Source of the DNA: Otatea glauca
Taxonomy: Eukaryota > Streptophyta > Magnoliopsida > Poales > Poaceae
DNA: 64,000 nucleotides
Assembly (NCBI GenBank): GCA_036346275.1
Contig: CM070722.1
Span: forward strand, 66,377,524 to 66,441,523
Direction of reading: 5' to 3'
The translations under genes were made by a program, and so were the position numbers. Under the pieces are notes generated by a model that was not told the DNA's origin, did not search any database, and saw only the letters and a program-made list of their open reading frames with translations. Shown here piece after piece: positions 46,351 to 58,852 of this stretch; within the stretch, counting starts at the first letter, position 1; every line of letters starts with the position of its first letter.

Positions 46351-48976
46351 ACTACTAATTAACTGCACTAGCTAAGCTAGCTCCCCAAACAAGGCTAGCT
46401 GCTGCTCGCTAGTGTATCTATACCCTCTTTATAATGCACTTAAGCATCTTTTTTTACGTCCCCTCAAATAATACATCCTACTAAAGATGGTCTAACCTTC
46501 ATGCACCCAGCGAAATGTTCTCAGAAACTTGCCTCCATCAAAATTAACCTCTCAGATCTTTCCTCAGCTTTACTCACTCACATCCGATGGCCATTGTTTA
46601 ATGTGTCTATCTCATCCCTGTGGTCCACAACAGATCTCCTCCCACCTCCAACATCATCTCAAGGAAAAGGAAACAAATATCCTGGAATTAAGGAAAAGGA
46701 AACAAACATTCTAGAAAAGGAAAAGACTATATATTACGTGCTGCGAAAAGAAAACCGGAAGATAGGGCACTATACTAGTAAAAAAAAGAAGGAGAAAAAA
46801 AGCCAATGTAGGGAAGGAGTACATCCAGATCCAGTCAGGAAAAGCCGAAATTAACGGTGATATACAGGTTGATACCACTGTATGAAAATGCCATACTTAA
46901 TTAGTACATCTCAGTATTTTGTAGGAGTATTTCGCAACTTCTGGTTGGTCTGTCTCGTGTGCTAGCTAGCTACATGCGACCCAAAAATAATTGACATGTT
47001 TTATGTTACAAGCTGGTGCAGGATGCCATGACTTGTTGGTTAATTATACGGTATGTATCTCTTTTGGTTACAAGTGTTCCAAGGATGCAATTGCAATACT
47101 GCAGGTCGCCAACTCCTCATCAAATGTACTTGCATGATTTATCAACTAGTCCAAGGGACCTCACTTGGACGCATCTGCATGCACAGGACAAACAAAGGTA
47201 CACCAAATTGGGGAGGAATAGAGTACGGCCTAAGATCCGTCGGCCGGCCAGGCCACTAACTTAATTAATTCATGGATTAATTAATGTCTTCCTTCCTTCC
47301 TCTTCATCCGTCAGCTCATCTCGATCGACCGGTGTCCGCCGTGGAACCCACGTTAATTCCCAGTCAAACTGTCCGGCCAAAATTTCTAATCTTGATTGGT
47401 CTTCGGTGAAATGCCACAACGCAACTGGATGAATAAACTAATTAAGCAAGAGATAACATCATGTGTAGGCATCTTTGAATGCAAATTTTTCTCTCTCCGA
47501 AAACGAGTAGCTGTTGTGTGGACTGTGTAGTAAGTAATTGTGATCGGCGAGAACACGACACAAGTATTTAAGTGGAGCGGGGCACTCATTTTCTTTGAAT
47601 GTTGGTCGTGTACAGGGTGACGACTTGGAATTCAGATGCCAAATTCAAAGGAAATTAACCTTCAATAATTAAAGTGGTATAGGATGAGCCCGTAGGAGGA
47701 ATGATGAAAAACATCTTCTCTCGATCACAGATTCACAGTTTTTTTTTCTTTCTTTCTTTCTTTTAGAAATTAATGCACGGTACGGATCAGCTCTTGATCA
47801 GATGATTTGACCTTGCCAGTTCCGAGCCGAACACTATTGCTCGGGCAAGCTTTCTCCAACATCAAGTTTAATAATATAGAAAAATAGCGTCTTTACAATT
47901 AGTTTATTAAGGTTTGTTTATGCCTTTTCTATTCAATTAGCTCACAACTTATTTAATTTGCGTAAATGGTTCGATTCAAAAATTACTCATATCTGTTTCA
48001 GAATATTTTGCACCCTAGAATTAGGTCGGTCAAACTTTGTAACTTCAACCAATAATTCTTTTTTAAAATATTTTGATTGATTGTATTAACATGATATTGT
48101 TAGATTTGTAATAAAAAAATATTTTTATAATATTATACTTCCACGATATTTTATAGATGTATTAGTGTAAAATTAGCAGTCAAATTTTAACCTCCCATAA
48201 AAGATCAATGGTGCTAAGTATTATGAACGGAAGTTAGTAGCATTTGGCGGTGTAAGTACACACGGCTGAATAATCCAACGGTGGCATCATTTTGATAAGT
48301 TTCCAGAACCCCGAAAAACCATATACTCCCTCCATTTCCTTAGGCTGGATAAGTCATTCTACCATTCAGCATCGTTTTCGTACGTCGTCTTCCATATAGT
48401 TCCAAGTCCCAACCGTAGCTGGAAGCCTTGATGTGATGTGATATTAATTAGGATGGAATTACTCCCTCCATTTCCTTAGGCATGTCATTCTAACTCTCAT
48501 ATTTTGTTTCTAAATGCATAACATTCTACAATTTCGATGTAATTTTTTACCATTTTATCCTTTTATACCCTACCCCTTTAGCTATTTTAATGTTATTTAC
48601 TACCATAGGCTAGAGTAAATTATATCATCTAAATATATAAAGAAAAAGAATAGTACAGACTTTTTATAGATATGATTTGGTGAAAGTACAAGAACCTACG
48701 ATAACATCTATTAGAGATTAATTTTCTCCTCATTATGGATCAGCGAGCTTTCACACGGTTTTTACTTCGTCTGCATAGTCCATTCCTTGTTTTTAATAAG
48801 TCCTTTTGTTCACGTTCTCATGTGGAAGTTGTAATTAAGATGACCTGTGTTGGGTTTCAACAACAACAACTAGAAAAAATAAGCACATGACTCCCCGTTT
48901 AAGTTTATAAGATATATTTTTCTTGGCACATAGACCAATAAGATATTAAAAATTACTAAATTACCTCTAATAACTA
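46351..48976. other. Gene-poor intergenic DNA with MITE remnants
   Basis: No coding region supported. A (TTTC)n run lies near 47738-47763. At about 48005-48215 there is a degenerate Stowaway-like interior (TATTTTATAGATGTATT-type sequence). Two solitary left ends, CTCCCTCCATTTCCTTAGGC at about 48329 and 48463, have no right ends nearby. Confidence 0.45.
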
Positions 48977-49225
48977 CTCCCTCGGTCACAAATAGTTGTC
49001 GTTTTTTTGATATAGATGTGGTCAAAATTTTAAAACTTTGACTATCAATATATTTTTAAATATTTAAATTGGATATATGAAAATTATATGTGTAGATGTG
49101 TCTCGAAAAGTACTTTCATATTATTATAATTTTGTTGAGTTTTATAAATATATTATAATAAATATATGTGTATTTTGAAGACCATGTCAATATTTAAAAC
49201 ACAACTATTTATAATTAGATGAAAT
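48977..49225. mobile_element. Stowaway MITE, degenerate right end
   Basis: Starts CTCCCTCGGTCACAAATAG after TA and follows the same interior as 23683-23944 (ATATTTTTAAATATTTAAAT, then AAGTACTTTCATA). The right end has decayed (ACAACTATTTATAATTAGAT). Confidence 0.75.
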
Positions 49226-49598
49226 ATCACTGAGCACTATAATAAAATATCTTGCAGCATTCACGCAAAGTGAAGCAGACAAGGCGCGTGACTTTGGCCG
49301 AGGAAATGACAAGCTACTGCTAGTTCGGTGAGCCTTTCTCCATCTGCATGCCTACTACTCCCTATATATTGATTTATATATGGGCGTATTTGCCCACAGC
49401 ACATAGACCAGCTGAAGAAATCGACAAAGCTATATCCTTCATAAGTGCTCCTTAATCTCTTTCACCACTTACTAATCCCTCCCTGCCATTTAATGCATGC
49501 ATGGCTCCTGAACTTCTTTTCTCACGCTGAACATAAGTTTGGGGGTACTCCTACTGCCTGGTTTCTAATAACATCCATATTATCAATAAATAATACTA
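49226..49598. other. Intergenic
   Basis: I see no gene or element with ends here. Confidence 0.5.
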
Positions 49599-49911
49599 CT
49601 CCCTCCGTTCTGGAAAATAAGGGACAGAAGAAATTTTAGGACAGGTTATGGTTTCTGCCAAAAGACTCTAATGCCCCTATTTAATACTGTGTCTCTATTA
49701 ATTGACAACATACATGCATTGATTAATCACGATTATAGGGAATGACTTCCTCATTTTTGTTTTGGAATATGTGTGGTCGCATGTATCTGCGTGTATCTGC
49801 ATGCATGGGTACAATTTGAGGACACAATTTAAGGGGGGAGAGCTCACAATCCCTAATATTGGAGGACACAATTTGAATGCTTCTCTCCCTTACTTTTAAG
49901 GACGGAGGGAG
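49599..49911 (+). mobile_element. Stowaway MITE, family 2, 313 bp
   Basis: Ends CTCCCTCCGTTCTGGAAAAT and CTTTTAAGGACGGAGGGAG with TA on both sides (49597-49598, 49912-49913). The interior holds TTTCTGCCAAAAGACTCTAA. Confidence 0.9.
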
Positions 49912-50141
49912 TACTAGATACTATCCCTCAGAGCCTTTGTATTTTAGCATAAATACATAGAGAACATCAATAAATATCATGCAAGACATAGAATAAAGTT
50001 AGATACAATTCTCCCATTTCTAATACATGTTTTTGTTGTATCTTCTTTTGATCGGTGTGCCCAACTATTTCTTATGCAAGAAATAGTTTCTATCTATCTT
50101 TTTTAATCTTCTCTCTACGTCATCATTAATCTTATATAGTA

Positions 50142-50442
50142 CTCCCTCCGTCGTTGAAAGTAAGGGAGAGAAGCGTTCAAATTGTGTTCTTCAATATTAA
50201 GGATTGAGAGCTCTCCCTCCTTAAATTGTGCTCATGCATACAGATGCACGCAGATACATGCGATCACACATATTCCAAAACAAAAACGCAGCAAGTCATT
50301 CTCTATAATCGTGATTAATTAATACATGCATATTGCCAATTAATAGAGATACAGTATTAAATACGGGCATTAGAGTCTTTTGGCAGAAACCATAATCTGT
50401 TCTAAAATTTCTTTTGTGCCTTACTTTCCAGAACGGAGGGAG
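50142..50442 (-). mobile_element. Stowaway MITE, family 2, inverted copy, 301 bp
   Basis: Same family as 49599-49911 but opposite orientation: it starts CTCCCTCCGTCGTTGAAAGT and ends TTCCAGAACGGAGGGAG, with TA on both sides (50140-50141, 50443-50444). The interior has TTAGAGTCTTTTGGCAGAAA, the complement of the other copy. Confidence 0.9.
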
Positions 50443-50444
50443 TA

Positions 50445-51360
50445 TGTTAAAGAAACTGTTGGAATAGAAGCGTTGGGAGTGGCGGGCTTGCACTTTCCCT
50501 TGCATGCGTGCATTAATAATAGCAATTGCACATTATTGATAGACAAGTTACAAGCGGCACATTCCAGCTTCGTCATCCTCTAGCAATACACAATTTAAAA
50601 TACGACAACACATGAATCGTGACTAGCTTTTTATTTTTCCTAGTCAAAATTCATCAAAAGTACAGCCTTTTTGCAAGAAAGCGAATTATTAGTTATTGAG
50701 TTAGTCTCATCGCAGTCAGTGGAGTCAAAGCTAGTGTTTAAATTTACAATTGTCTCCACAACGTGGAGATATGACCTGTGACAAGATCAAAAGGCAGTAT
50801 GAAATTAATCCAAGTGGCAAATTGCCTTTTAGGTGTCCGTACTACGGCGAAGGTGGAGACAGACCAAAACCGGTCAGAAAAATACGGTCCATGGCTAGTA
50901 AGCTGTTGATTAGATTATGCATGCAGCATGCATGCGTGGTAGAATCAGAAGTCCCCAGTCTAGGGACACCAGACAAGCATGTGTCTGTGGTAAAAAAAAA
51001 AAAGACGCTGCATTGTGCAGACTGCAGAGAATATAATGAACATCCGTATCCAAATCCATGAACCATATAACATGACCAAAATGCAGGAACTGAACTGCAA
51101 GCTAGCACAGCAAGCGTGCAATCACGTAGTTGATGATTCACCGACCATCACACAATGCAGCGTGCACCACAAAACTAGAGACAGCAAAAAGAATATAAGG
51201 TAATTGAAAGACCATAGGGAGGTTTACCTATATTGATGATGAGTATTTGACTGTATTTGAATTAGAAATCTGATTAGTTTTTTTATCAACGGGATAATTA
51301 TTTTATATCATTTTGGACATTATTATGTGATGAGTTTCCTTGTTTTTTATAGTTGCAGGA
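50445..51360. other. Intergenic
   Basis: No gene supported. A splice-acceptor-like TTTTTATAGTTGCAG at about 51345-51359 stands alone. Confidence 0.4.
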
Positions 51361-52530
51361 CGACGGTGCTAGATCATGATGAGGCGGAGGATGACCGTGA
51401 CTAGGCGAGATGCGTCGGAGATCCAGACGGTCGGGGATCGCCGGAAGTTGACCGGAGATGGAATCGCTGCGAGTCTAGAAGACAAGTGAACAGCTGAGAT
51501 GCTAACTTGAAACTGCTCAGATCAAGGAGAGTCGTTGGATTACAATTTAGAGGATAGAGTAGTAGTCAAGTTAGCTTAAGTGAATCTCAACCTTTGATGA
51601 GGTTTCTTGAGAGCTAAGTGAAACTCATCCAAGGGTGGAGAATGACTCAATCTAAACCCTTGATGAGGTTACTTGAGGGCCAAGTAGAACTCATACAAGA
51701 GTGGAGGATGACTCATGAGTAGTATAAATAGAGGGGTAGGAGTAGCTCTCCCCTTTTGAAGGTTTTGTGTGCTCCTTTAAGTTTTGCCTACCTTGTTGTG
51801 AGGCTTTGTAAATATTCCTCCAAAGAAATAAAATTTTACTTCTTTACTTTTTTGAAATAAATTTCAGCATTTACATTATGTCTTAAATTCCGCAATTTAA
51901 ATTCTTGCAATTTACATTCTCACAAGTTGGATTTGACTCCCCTCCTTCTACTTGCTTTTAAATTCCGCAATTTAATTTCTTGCAAGTTACATTCTCGCAA
52001 GTTTGATTTGCCTCCACTCCTTCTACTTGTTTGTGCTTCTTGTGCCGATGATGTATGATTGATAGATGAATCTTCTTTAGATCATATCCTCATTATCTAT
52101 GCAATCCTTTGCAGGAACTTGATCTGTTTGCTTATTCTTTGAAATTTTTTATAGATCGCGTTTGATGTTTTTGTTTCTTGTGTTCTTACTTACTGTGATG
52201 AGTGGGAGAATATCCAAGATCATCTTGATCATCACAACTCCACGAGCAAGTTTAAGACCAAGATTTTCTCTGTTTTGCTCCTTTGCATTTAGGTATTTTA
52301 AGTGAGGTTTTAGTTGAAACCATTTAGTGAAGAAAAAATTTAATTGTGATCATTCAGGCATCTGATCGCCATTTTAGTCCTTGAGTAATCGATCAAAGCA
52401 GTCGCATTCGAGCTACATGAGTTGTCAAGAACACGCATAATGAACGTTTGGTTCGGTGTCAGGTCACGTTCTGATCACAGTATCTACCTGATTTCAAGAG
52501 TGGCTGCGACAATCAGGCTGGTGAAAGCGA
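51361..52530 (+). repeat. LTR-like promoter block (possible solo LTR) with tandem repeats
   Basis: Two 66-bp tandem units (51589-51654, 51655-51720; shared TTTGATGAGGTT / TTGAGGGCCAAG-type sequence) lie directly before TATAAATAG at 51723. Further on are AAATAAAAT near 51828 (a polyadenylation-type signal) and two 75-bp tandem units (51885-51959, 51960-52034; AAATTCCGCAATTTAA). This is the layout of an LTR. Exact ends and target duplication are not clear, and there is no coding region. Confidence 0.4.
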
Positions 52531-52539
52531 CATAAAGAT

Positions 52540-53995
52540 GCCAATCCATGGATGAACACGACGGCACTCCTGACCAAGATTTCAAATTTCGTTTTGGTTC
52601 ATATCTCATCACCCTTCGAAATTCAAAATTTCAGCGAAATCTCGTTATTTCGGACGAAATTTAAAAAGCAAAATTCAAATCCGGAATTTTTTGGGCCTAA
52701 ATTTCGGCCAAAAATCCAAAATTTCATCCGAAATTGCCGAAATCTCGGCAAATTTCAACTGAGCGAAAAATAGCTCAAACGATGTCGAAATTTTTTTAGA
52801 GTGTCCTGACACATCGGCGATGTTCCTATAAAAATTTCAAACGATTATCATTTATCAAGTCTGAGGAATTTTTAAAATTTTGAACATTGCTACTGTCCTG
52901 ATAAAACGCTGATCAACAAGTTTGAACCGGATGAAAAATGAATCAAACCATATTAAATTTTTTTGTGGATGGTCATGACACATCCATAATATTCTCATAA
53001 TTTTTTTTGAAGCTTTAGTAATTTTCAAAAATTCGGAAAGTGGTATTATCCTGATAAAAGCCTTACCGACAAACTTCAACCAAATGAAAAATAGTTCAAA
53101 CCACGTTAGAAATTTTTTTTGGATGGTCCTGATGTATCATTAATATTTATATAAAAAATTTACATGATGATTAAGCTTCAATAATTTTCAAAAATTCTGA
53201 CAGTGCTACATCCTGATAAAAGCCTAATGATCAATATATAGATTTGCTTTAGCAATCAAAAAAGGTTTAGAATTTTTGAAAATTTTACAGAAGGGTGCTA
53301 AGTAAATGGTTAAGATCTCATAATTTTTTTTAATCATGATCACACTCCAATGAATTTATAAAATTCTTACAAGGGAACTGTACCATTTATGTTCTTTCTC
53401 TTTTTTATTTTTGAAATATAACAAATGAAGTTCAAGGCTTACATAGATTTGATTGAGCAAACAAAAAAAGTTTAATTTTTTTGAAAATTTTATATAATAG
53501 TACTGAGGAAATTCTTAAGCTCTCATAAAAATTTTGGAGCAAATTTATAAAATTCTGACAAGGTTACTGTCCCAATTATGTTCATTCGGTTTTTGATTTT
53601 TTAAAGATAACAAATGAAGTTAAATTATTTTGAAATGTTTTTTGTATGATCCTACACTAGTAAATATAGTACCATAAAATTTTCAGATCAAACTTGTACA
53701 ATTTTATAAAAATATGATAGTGTTTTTGTCAAAATTTTAAAATATCTCAAAAAATCGGTTTTTCAACAAATTTTCGTAGAAGAGGACTTTCTTAAGGGTT
53801 ATTGGACCAAATCCGGTCAAATCTGGCCATAAAAGTTTAAAAATCGGTCAAAAGTCACAAAATTTCGGCTAGTATGGGCAAAATTTCGTTGAAAAAAATG
53901 AAAATACTATAGTATTTTCAAATTTTTTATCCGGCCGGTAAATTGGATCTCGTGGGAGCCCGAAATCTGAAATTTCACCAAAATTTATATCCTAG
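52540..53995. repeat. AATTTCGG-rich degenerate repeat
   Basis: Starts and ends with blocks full of AAATTTCGG and its complement. In between, degenerate units of roughly 155-165 bp recur, marked by GAAAAATAGCTCAAAC-like sequence at about 52764, 52930 and 53083, each followed by GGATGGTC(C/A)TGA and CCTGATAAAA. No coding region. The repeat class is unknown to me. Confidence 0.55.
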
Positions 53996-53999
53996 CTCC

Positions 54000-55650
54000 T
54001 AACTACAGAATGATCACAAAGTTGTGATGGAGAATCACTGTGCGTACGATTATTTGATCATCCGCATCGCCTTGTGAGGAGGGAGACTTTCCTGAAAATT
54101 CTTTTTGCATACATACACATCATTTTCATTATGGGAACAACTACAGCACGTCTTACCGTCCTTCCCTATTATGGCTGCTCTCCCTTCCTCCTCTTCTCTT
54201 TTCCTCACCTCCACTGTCTCCTTCCTTTATCGTTGTTGTTGTCGTGCTGGTCGCAACTTTGTGTACCTCTTTCATCGGCCCCGACCCCTACCCCCACCTC
54301 CCTTGTGGCCAACGACTAGGTCGCCGCGCCGCCAGCTCCCCCTCCCTCGCTAACCACCCCACCTAGCCTAATATTTTCATAGCCCTCGCTTGGTCATCCC
54401 GCCTTGCACCATCGCCCACTACCCTCTGTCGCCACCCATTGCCCGCTGCCACCGCCCACTGTCGGGCCACCACCGTCACAGCCTCCCTCTACAACCGTGG
54501 GGCACGTTGAACCTGGTAGCAGCAACGGTGCCATTCCCATCAACCATCAACGTGGGAGCGAGAAAGAGAGAAGAAGATTCTGAGAAAGTTTCAAGATGAA
54601 GTTTCAACAGGTTATAGATGTTTTACCTCAAATTTCAATAAAAAAGTTTCAAGAAGTTTCAGTAAGTCTCAACAAGTTTCAATCCAAAAGTTTCAAGAAG
54701 TTTTAGCAGGTTTCATCGTGTTTCTGCCCAAAAAAATCAAAAAGTTTCAATAATTTTCATCAGGTTTCATCAAAACAAAGCAAAGGAAAAAGGAAAAGAA
54801 ATCCCTAGCATGCTTACCTCCAATTGCAGCCCTTGCCACTCGCCAGCACCACCGTCCTCCTTCCCTTGCTCGCCCAAGAAGGTGAAACCGAAGCTTGAAG
54901 TCGCCTGTGACGTCTACGGCGGCGAAGTGGAGCCATGAGGTGATGTGGGCAAAGTTAATGTTGGACTGCTAAGTGGTCTAGATGAGGAAGCAAGCAAGGG
55001 TTGCAAGGGCTGTGTGGACCCCATCGTCGGTGACGAGGAACATGATCAGATCCATGCGTCCCGCACGACACAACACCGGCTACCGCTTGCTGCATCATGC
55101 GCCTAACGTAAACGGTGGCCTCTACTCGGTTACACAACCTCCTCCTCCAGCCAAGACAACACCGCTACTGGCTTCTCCAGTCGCGAGCTGCAATCGCTCC
55201 TCCAACTGCGTTGCCTCCACCTCCAAGGAGGAGCCACGCCGCCGCCTCACCGCGAAGCCGCGCTACCTCCTCCGGTCATGATCGCACCGCCACTGGTTCC
55301 TCCTTTGGCCACGAGCCCAGCATCATCTTAGTTCCTTCATTGACCGCTTTGGATCCGAGCGAGCACACATGTTGATTGTGTCGCAACTGGCTCCTCCTCT
55401 GGCCATGAGCCCAGCATCACCTTAGCTCCTCCGCCGACTGCCTTGGATCCGAGCAAGCACACATGTTAGTTGCTGCAGTAGAGAGGGAGTTGCAGAACGA
55501 GAGAAATAAGGGGTGGAAACCGCGTTAGGCGTCATACTCTCTTAAACACATCGGATAAAATCATATGGTTAAGAGTGCACGGGAGGGACTTGATCGGACG
55601 GTTACTAGTTATGTTGTCAGTTTGGGAACGCACGGTATACCATTTGTTAA
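54000..55650. other. GC-rich intergenic stretch, no gene recognised
   Basis: Several short open frames on the plus strand are proline- and serine-rich and lack domains. 54580-54780 repeats AAGTTTCAA many times. I see no splice-supported or domain-supported gene; a captured or decayed exon is possible. Confidence 0.4.
55293..55480. repeat. Tandem duplication, about 94 bp x 2
   Basis: 55293-55386 and 55387-55480 share CTGG(T/C)TCCTCCT, GAGCCCAGCATCA and TTGGATCCGAGC, with about 15% differences. Confidence 0.8.
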
Positions 55651-55991
55651 TATTTCTGTTTAATTATATATATATAGCTACATATACAGCTTGTGATAGA
55701 AGCACTGCTCCCCCCAGTCCCTCTACACGTTGAATTGGGCAAAAAAAGAAGAAGAAAAAAACAGCACAAGAACCAACCTATACCAGGCTCTATACATAAA
55801 GAATGAATGGAATGGGTAATCGAATCCGGTTGACCCTCTTAAGACCATATACACGGATATATATTCTTTTTTTACAAAAATGGAAAATTGACCACATCAT
55901 CTCTTGTACCAACTTGAGATCTTCATCCATGCGAACAACTTTGACGGTACGATGCGTCGAAACAACAGACTTGCTGCTGCAGGCTGAACCT

Positions 55992-58794
55992 TCAACAGCC
56001 AGCAGCCCTGAGGAAGTTGTCATATGGGCTTGATGCCGGCAGCTTCAGGAACTGTTGATGAGAGTCAAAAGCTGACTGTGGGTTGCCGCCGTTCATGTAC
56101 TGAGGGTAACCATGTAAGTTGTCATCGAGGAACGGATTCGTACCCTGCACCCCAGCCTGCTTAGAATTGGCCCCATTGATGTCAATACCTTGCTAAATGT
56201 AATGTGCTTTATCCAATGCATTGAGAAAGTAAAGAATGGTCTAGATAGTGCAAATTGTTCTACCTGCGGTAGCTGTGGATCATAGAAAAGAGCCAATTCC
56301 ATCTGGTTGGGCTGATTGTTTGGCATGGTAGCCAGTTGCATGTTCTGCTGAAAGCTCATGAAGGTGGACATTTTCTGCTGTTTTCCCATAGTGAGGGCTT
56401 CGCATTGGCTAGTCATCTCCTTGAATGGTATGTCTGTTGACACGGAAACTCTTTCTGTCTGAGGTGCCGTGTCCTTCACAACCTATGAAATGCACAAGGA
56501 TGGAAATATAAGTAAAAGCAGTTATCATGCCAAGTGAACATAACTTGTGGACCAAACATTCTTTATTGTTCAAACAATTGTTGCTCCTTAATTAGGCAGG
56601 TAAAAGAAAAACAAATTAATCTAACATATGGTCTGAAAATATGTCATTTCAGGCATGGACCATTTTGTAGATTGGATGCTAATATACTTCAGTATTTCGG
56701 TGCACAATGTATGTTCCCTCCCAATGACAAGAAACATTGGCTTTGATCTACCATGTGGATGAAATTCTTGGTTGGATTTTGCACCTAGCAAAACTCCCTC
56801 ATTCCGCTGATATTTTGTAACTTCCAACCTAATGCCTGTATACCTTCTGAAAACTTGGCTGGCTTCTGCCTAGATATGCTACTAAAAGAGAGACTATCGC
56901 GCCAATAGAGTACCTCAAATGCTGCCAGAACTGGTAACCAACTCATGCCAGATTATGTCATCATGAAAGTACTCCAAGAACAGAGAAAATAAGGAGGAAC
57001 AGAAGGGAAGGATGGGTTTCTGAGAGCAAGGCCATACTGTTTCAAGAAGCTGATCAATACTCAGTAGATCTGGTGCAGGCACAGAAGTAGAAGCTGCTGT
57101 AATTTCTGAAGCTTCCCCAAAGATATCATTATCATTTCCCAGGTCAATCAGCATAGCCTATTGAAAATATATACATGTTTTAGCAACGAAAGTAGTAAAC
57201 CAATATAGTGGTTTCAAAAAAAAATTTGAGCGGCCTCAAAGAAAAGTAGTGGATGAATATATACCTCTTGATGATGGGCATTCTCATGAGACCCTGGTGA
57301 TATATGCTCACCAGATGCTTCAAAAAATTGAGTGCTCATTGGACACATGCCATCAGGAGAGAAATCACTTAGCAGTTGGCTTCTCACATTATGCAGCTCC
57401 GCCTGCAGAAGTACAAAAGTCATCAGCTGCTGTATGGAACTTGGTTCAAACAACGAATGTAAGAGACAATTGAGAAGGTGAACATTACATCCAGCAAATT
57501 TGTTATGTTATTCATGATTGTGGAGACAATGGATTCTCTAGATTGACTTTGACTTTCTGTTAGTTCTATCTCTGAAAGGGACTTCAGCGCGTTAGTATTA
57601 TCCTCTGGTGATCCATATATTTTTGACGGATCATCTGAGGAATCTTTCACAGCCTGAAGTTTGCTCTCATCCACCAAATGAAGGAATGGATCACTCTAGG
57701 GAAAACAGCACCCAAATGTTAGATATAAGGTCTGACTCTACACCATACATGATGAGTAAATAGGAGTCAAGATGCAACAAAAATGCCTCCAATAACAATA
57801 CCATGAATAATTTGATCATCTCCAGAATAAATAAGAGATGCAATTGAACTCCAATTTGGTATATGAATAACATAAATTGGGAGAATAATTCTGAAGCATG
57901 GTCAGCAAACCCACACAAGATGATTATGGTTAATGGGTTTTAACCATATTTATCAAGTAAATTCTAAAACAACAGTATATTGTAGGATAGCAAGAAGACC
58001 ATAAAAATGAAAGATGGAGAAGTGCTGTTCATTAACACACATCTGGTATACTGTGACTACTCAGTACTCATGTGGTAAACAAAATTTCCAGTAAAGGCTG
58101 ACATGAACTTATGGGTCACGATATGCGCACAAATATTAATGTAAAAGCAAGAAATCATGGAAAATAACAACATAAAACTAATGCAACATAACAAGTAAGC
58201 TTGATGCCTTGATTGCTTTAAGAGTAATCGAGATCCATCAGCTTGATAATATAAATATGTAAGCATCTCATTTCACAAAACCATGTCTTGTTTAGGAGGT
58301 TACACTGCCATATTCAAATAAAATATAGCAGAAACAAAACAAGGGACATTATTTTGATCATACATACCGCTCGCTCATTAAGCATTTGCTTACAGATTGG
58401 AATAAGAGGCAACACATTGAAAGCTCTTGAAGAGAAAATAATCATGGCTGTTGCCAGAGTAAACAAGGACCGGCGCCGAGACGGTAGTAACGAATCTACA
58501 AGGTTAACAAAGAGAAAAATTAGACAAATGCAAAGGAATCAAAGCCAAATTCTAGTATAAGTCCTTGCTACGGCATCATGATTCATGCTCAACACGAGGA
58601 TAAGTTTGATTAGTTACATGGAACATTGCATTTCTATTTACTACTAATGCTATTTAATGGTCATTCGAGTATGCCACCTGCTTCCGTAAGTGAATAGCTC
58701 CTCAAACAAAATGCAACCTGAAAACTCTGAGTAAGCGTTTCAAAAATCAACGCCTGAAAGAGCAAAAGGAGAAAACATCAGCAAAGAGGAAAGC

Positions 58795-58852
<58 letters not shown>

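Noticed and set aside
48329..48660. Two CTCCCTCCATTTCCTTAGGC sequences as complete Stowaway elements
   Set aside because: No matching right end with TA duplication is within reach, so they are only remnants.
54074..55375. A proline/serine-rich protein gene
   Set aside because: The frames are short and overlapping, with no domain and no consistent splice sites; tandem duplication and base bias explain them.
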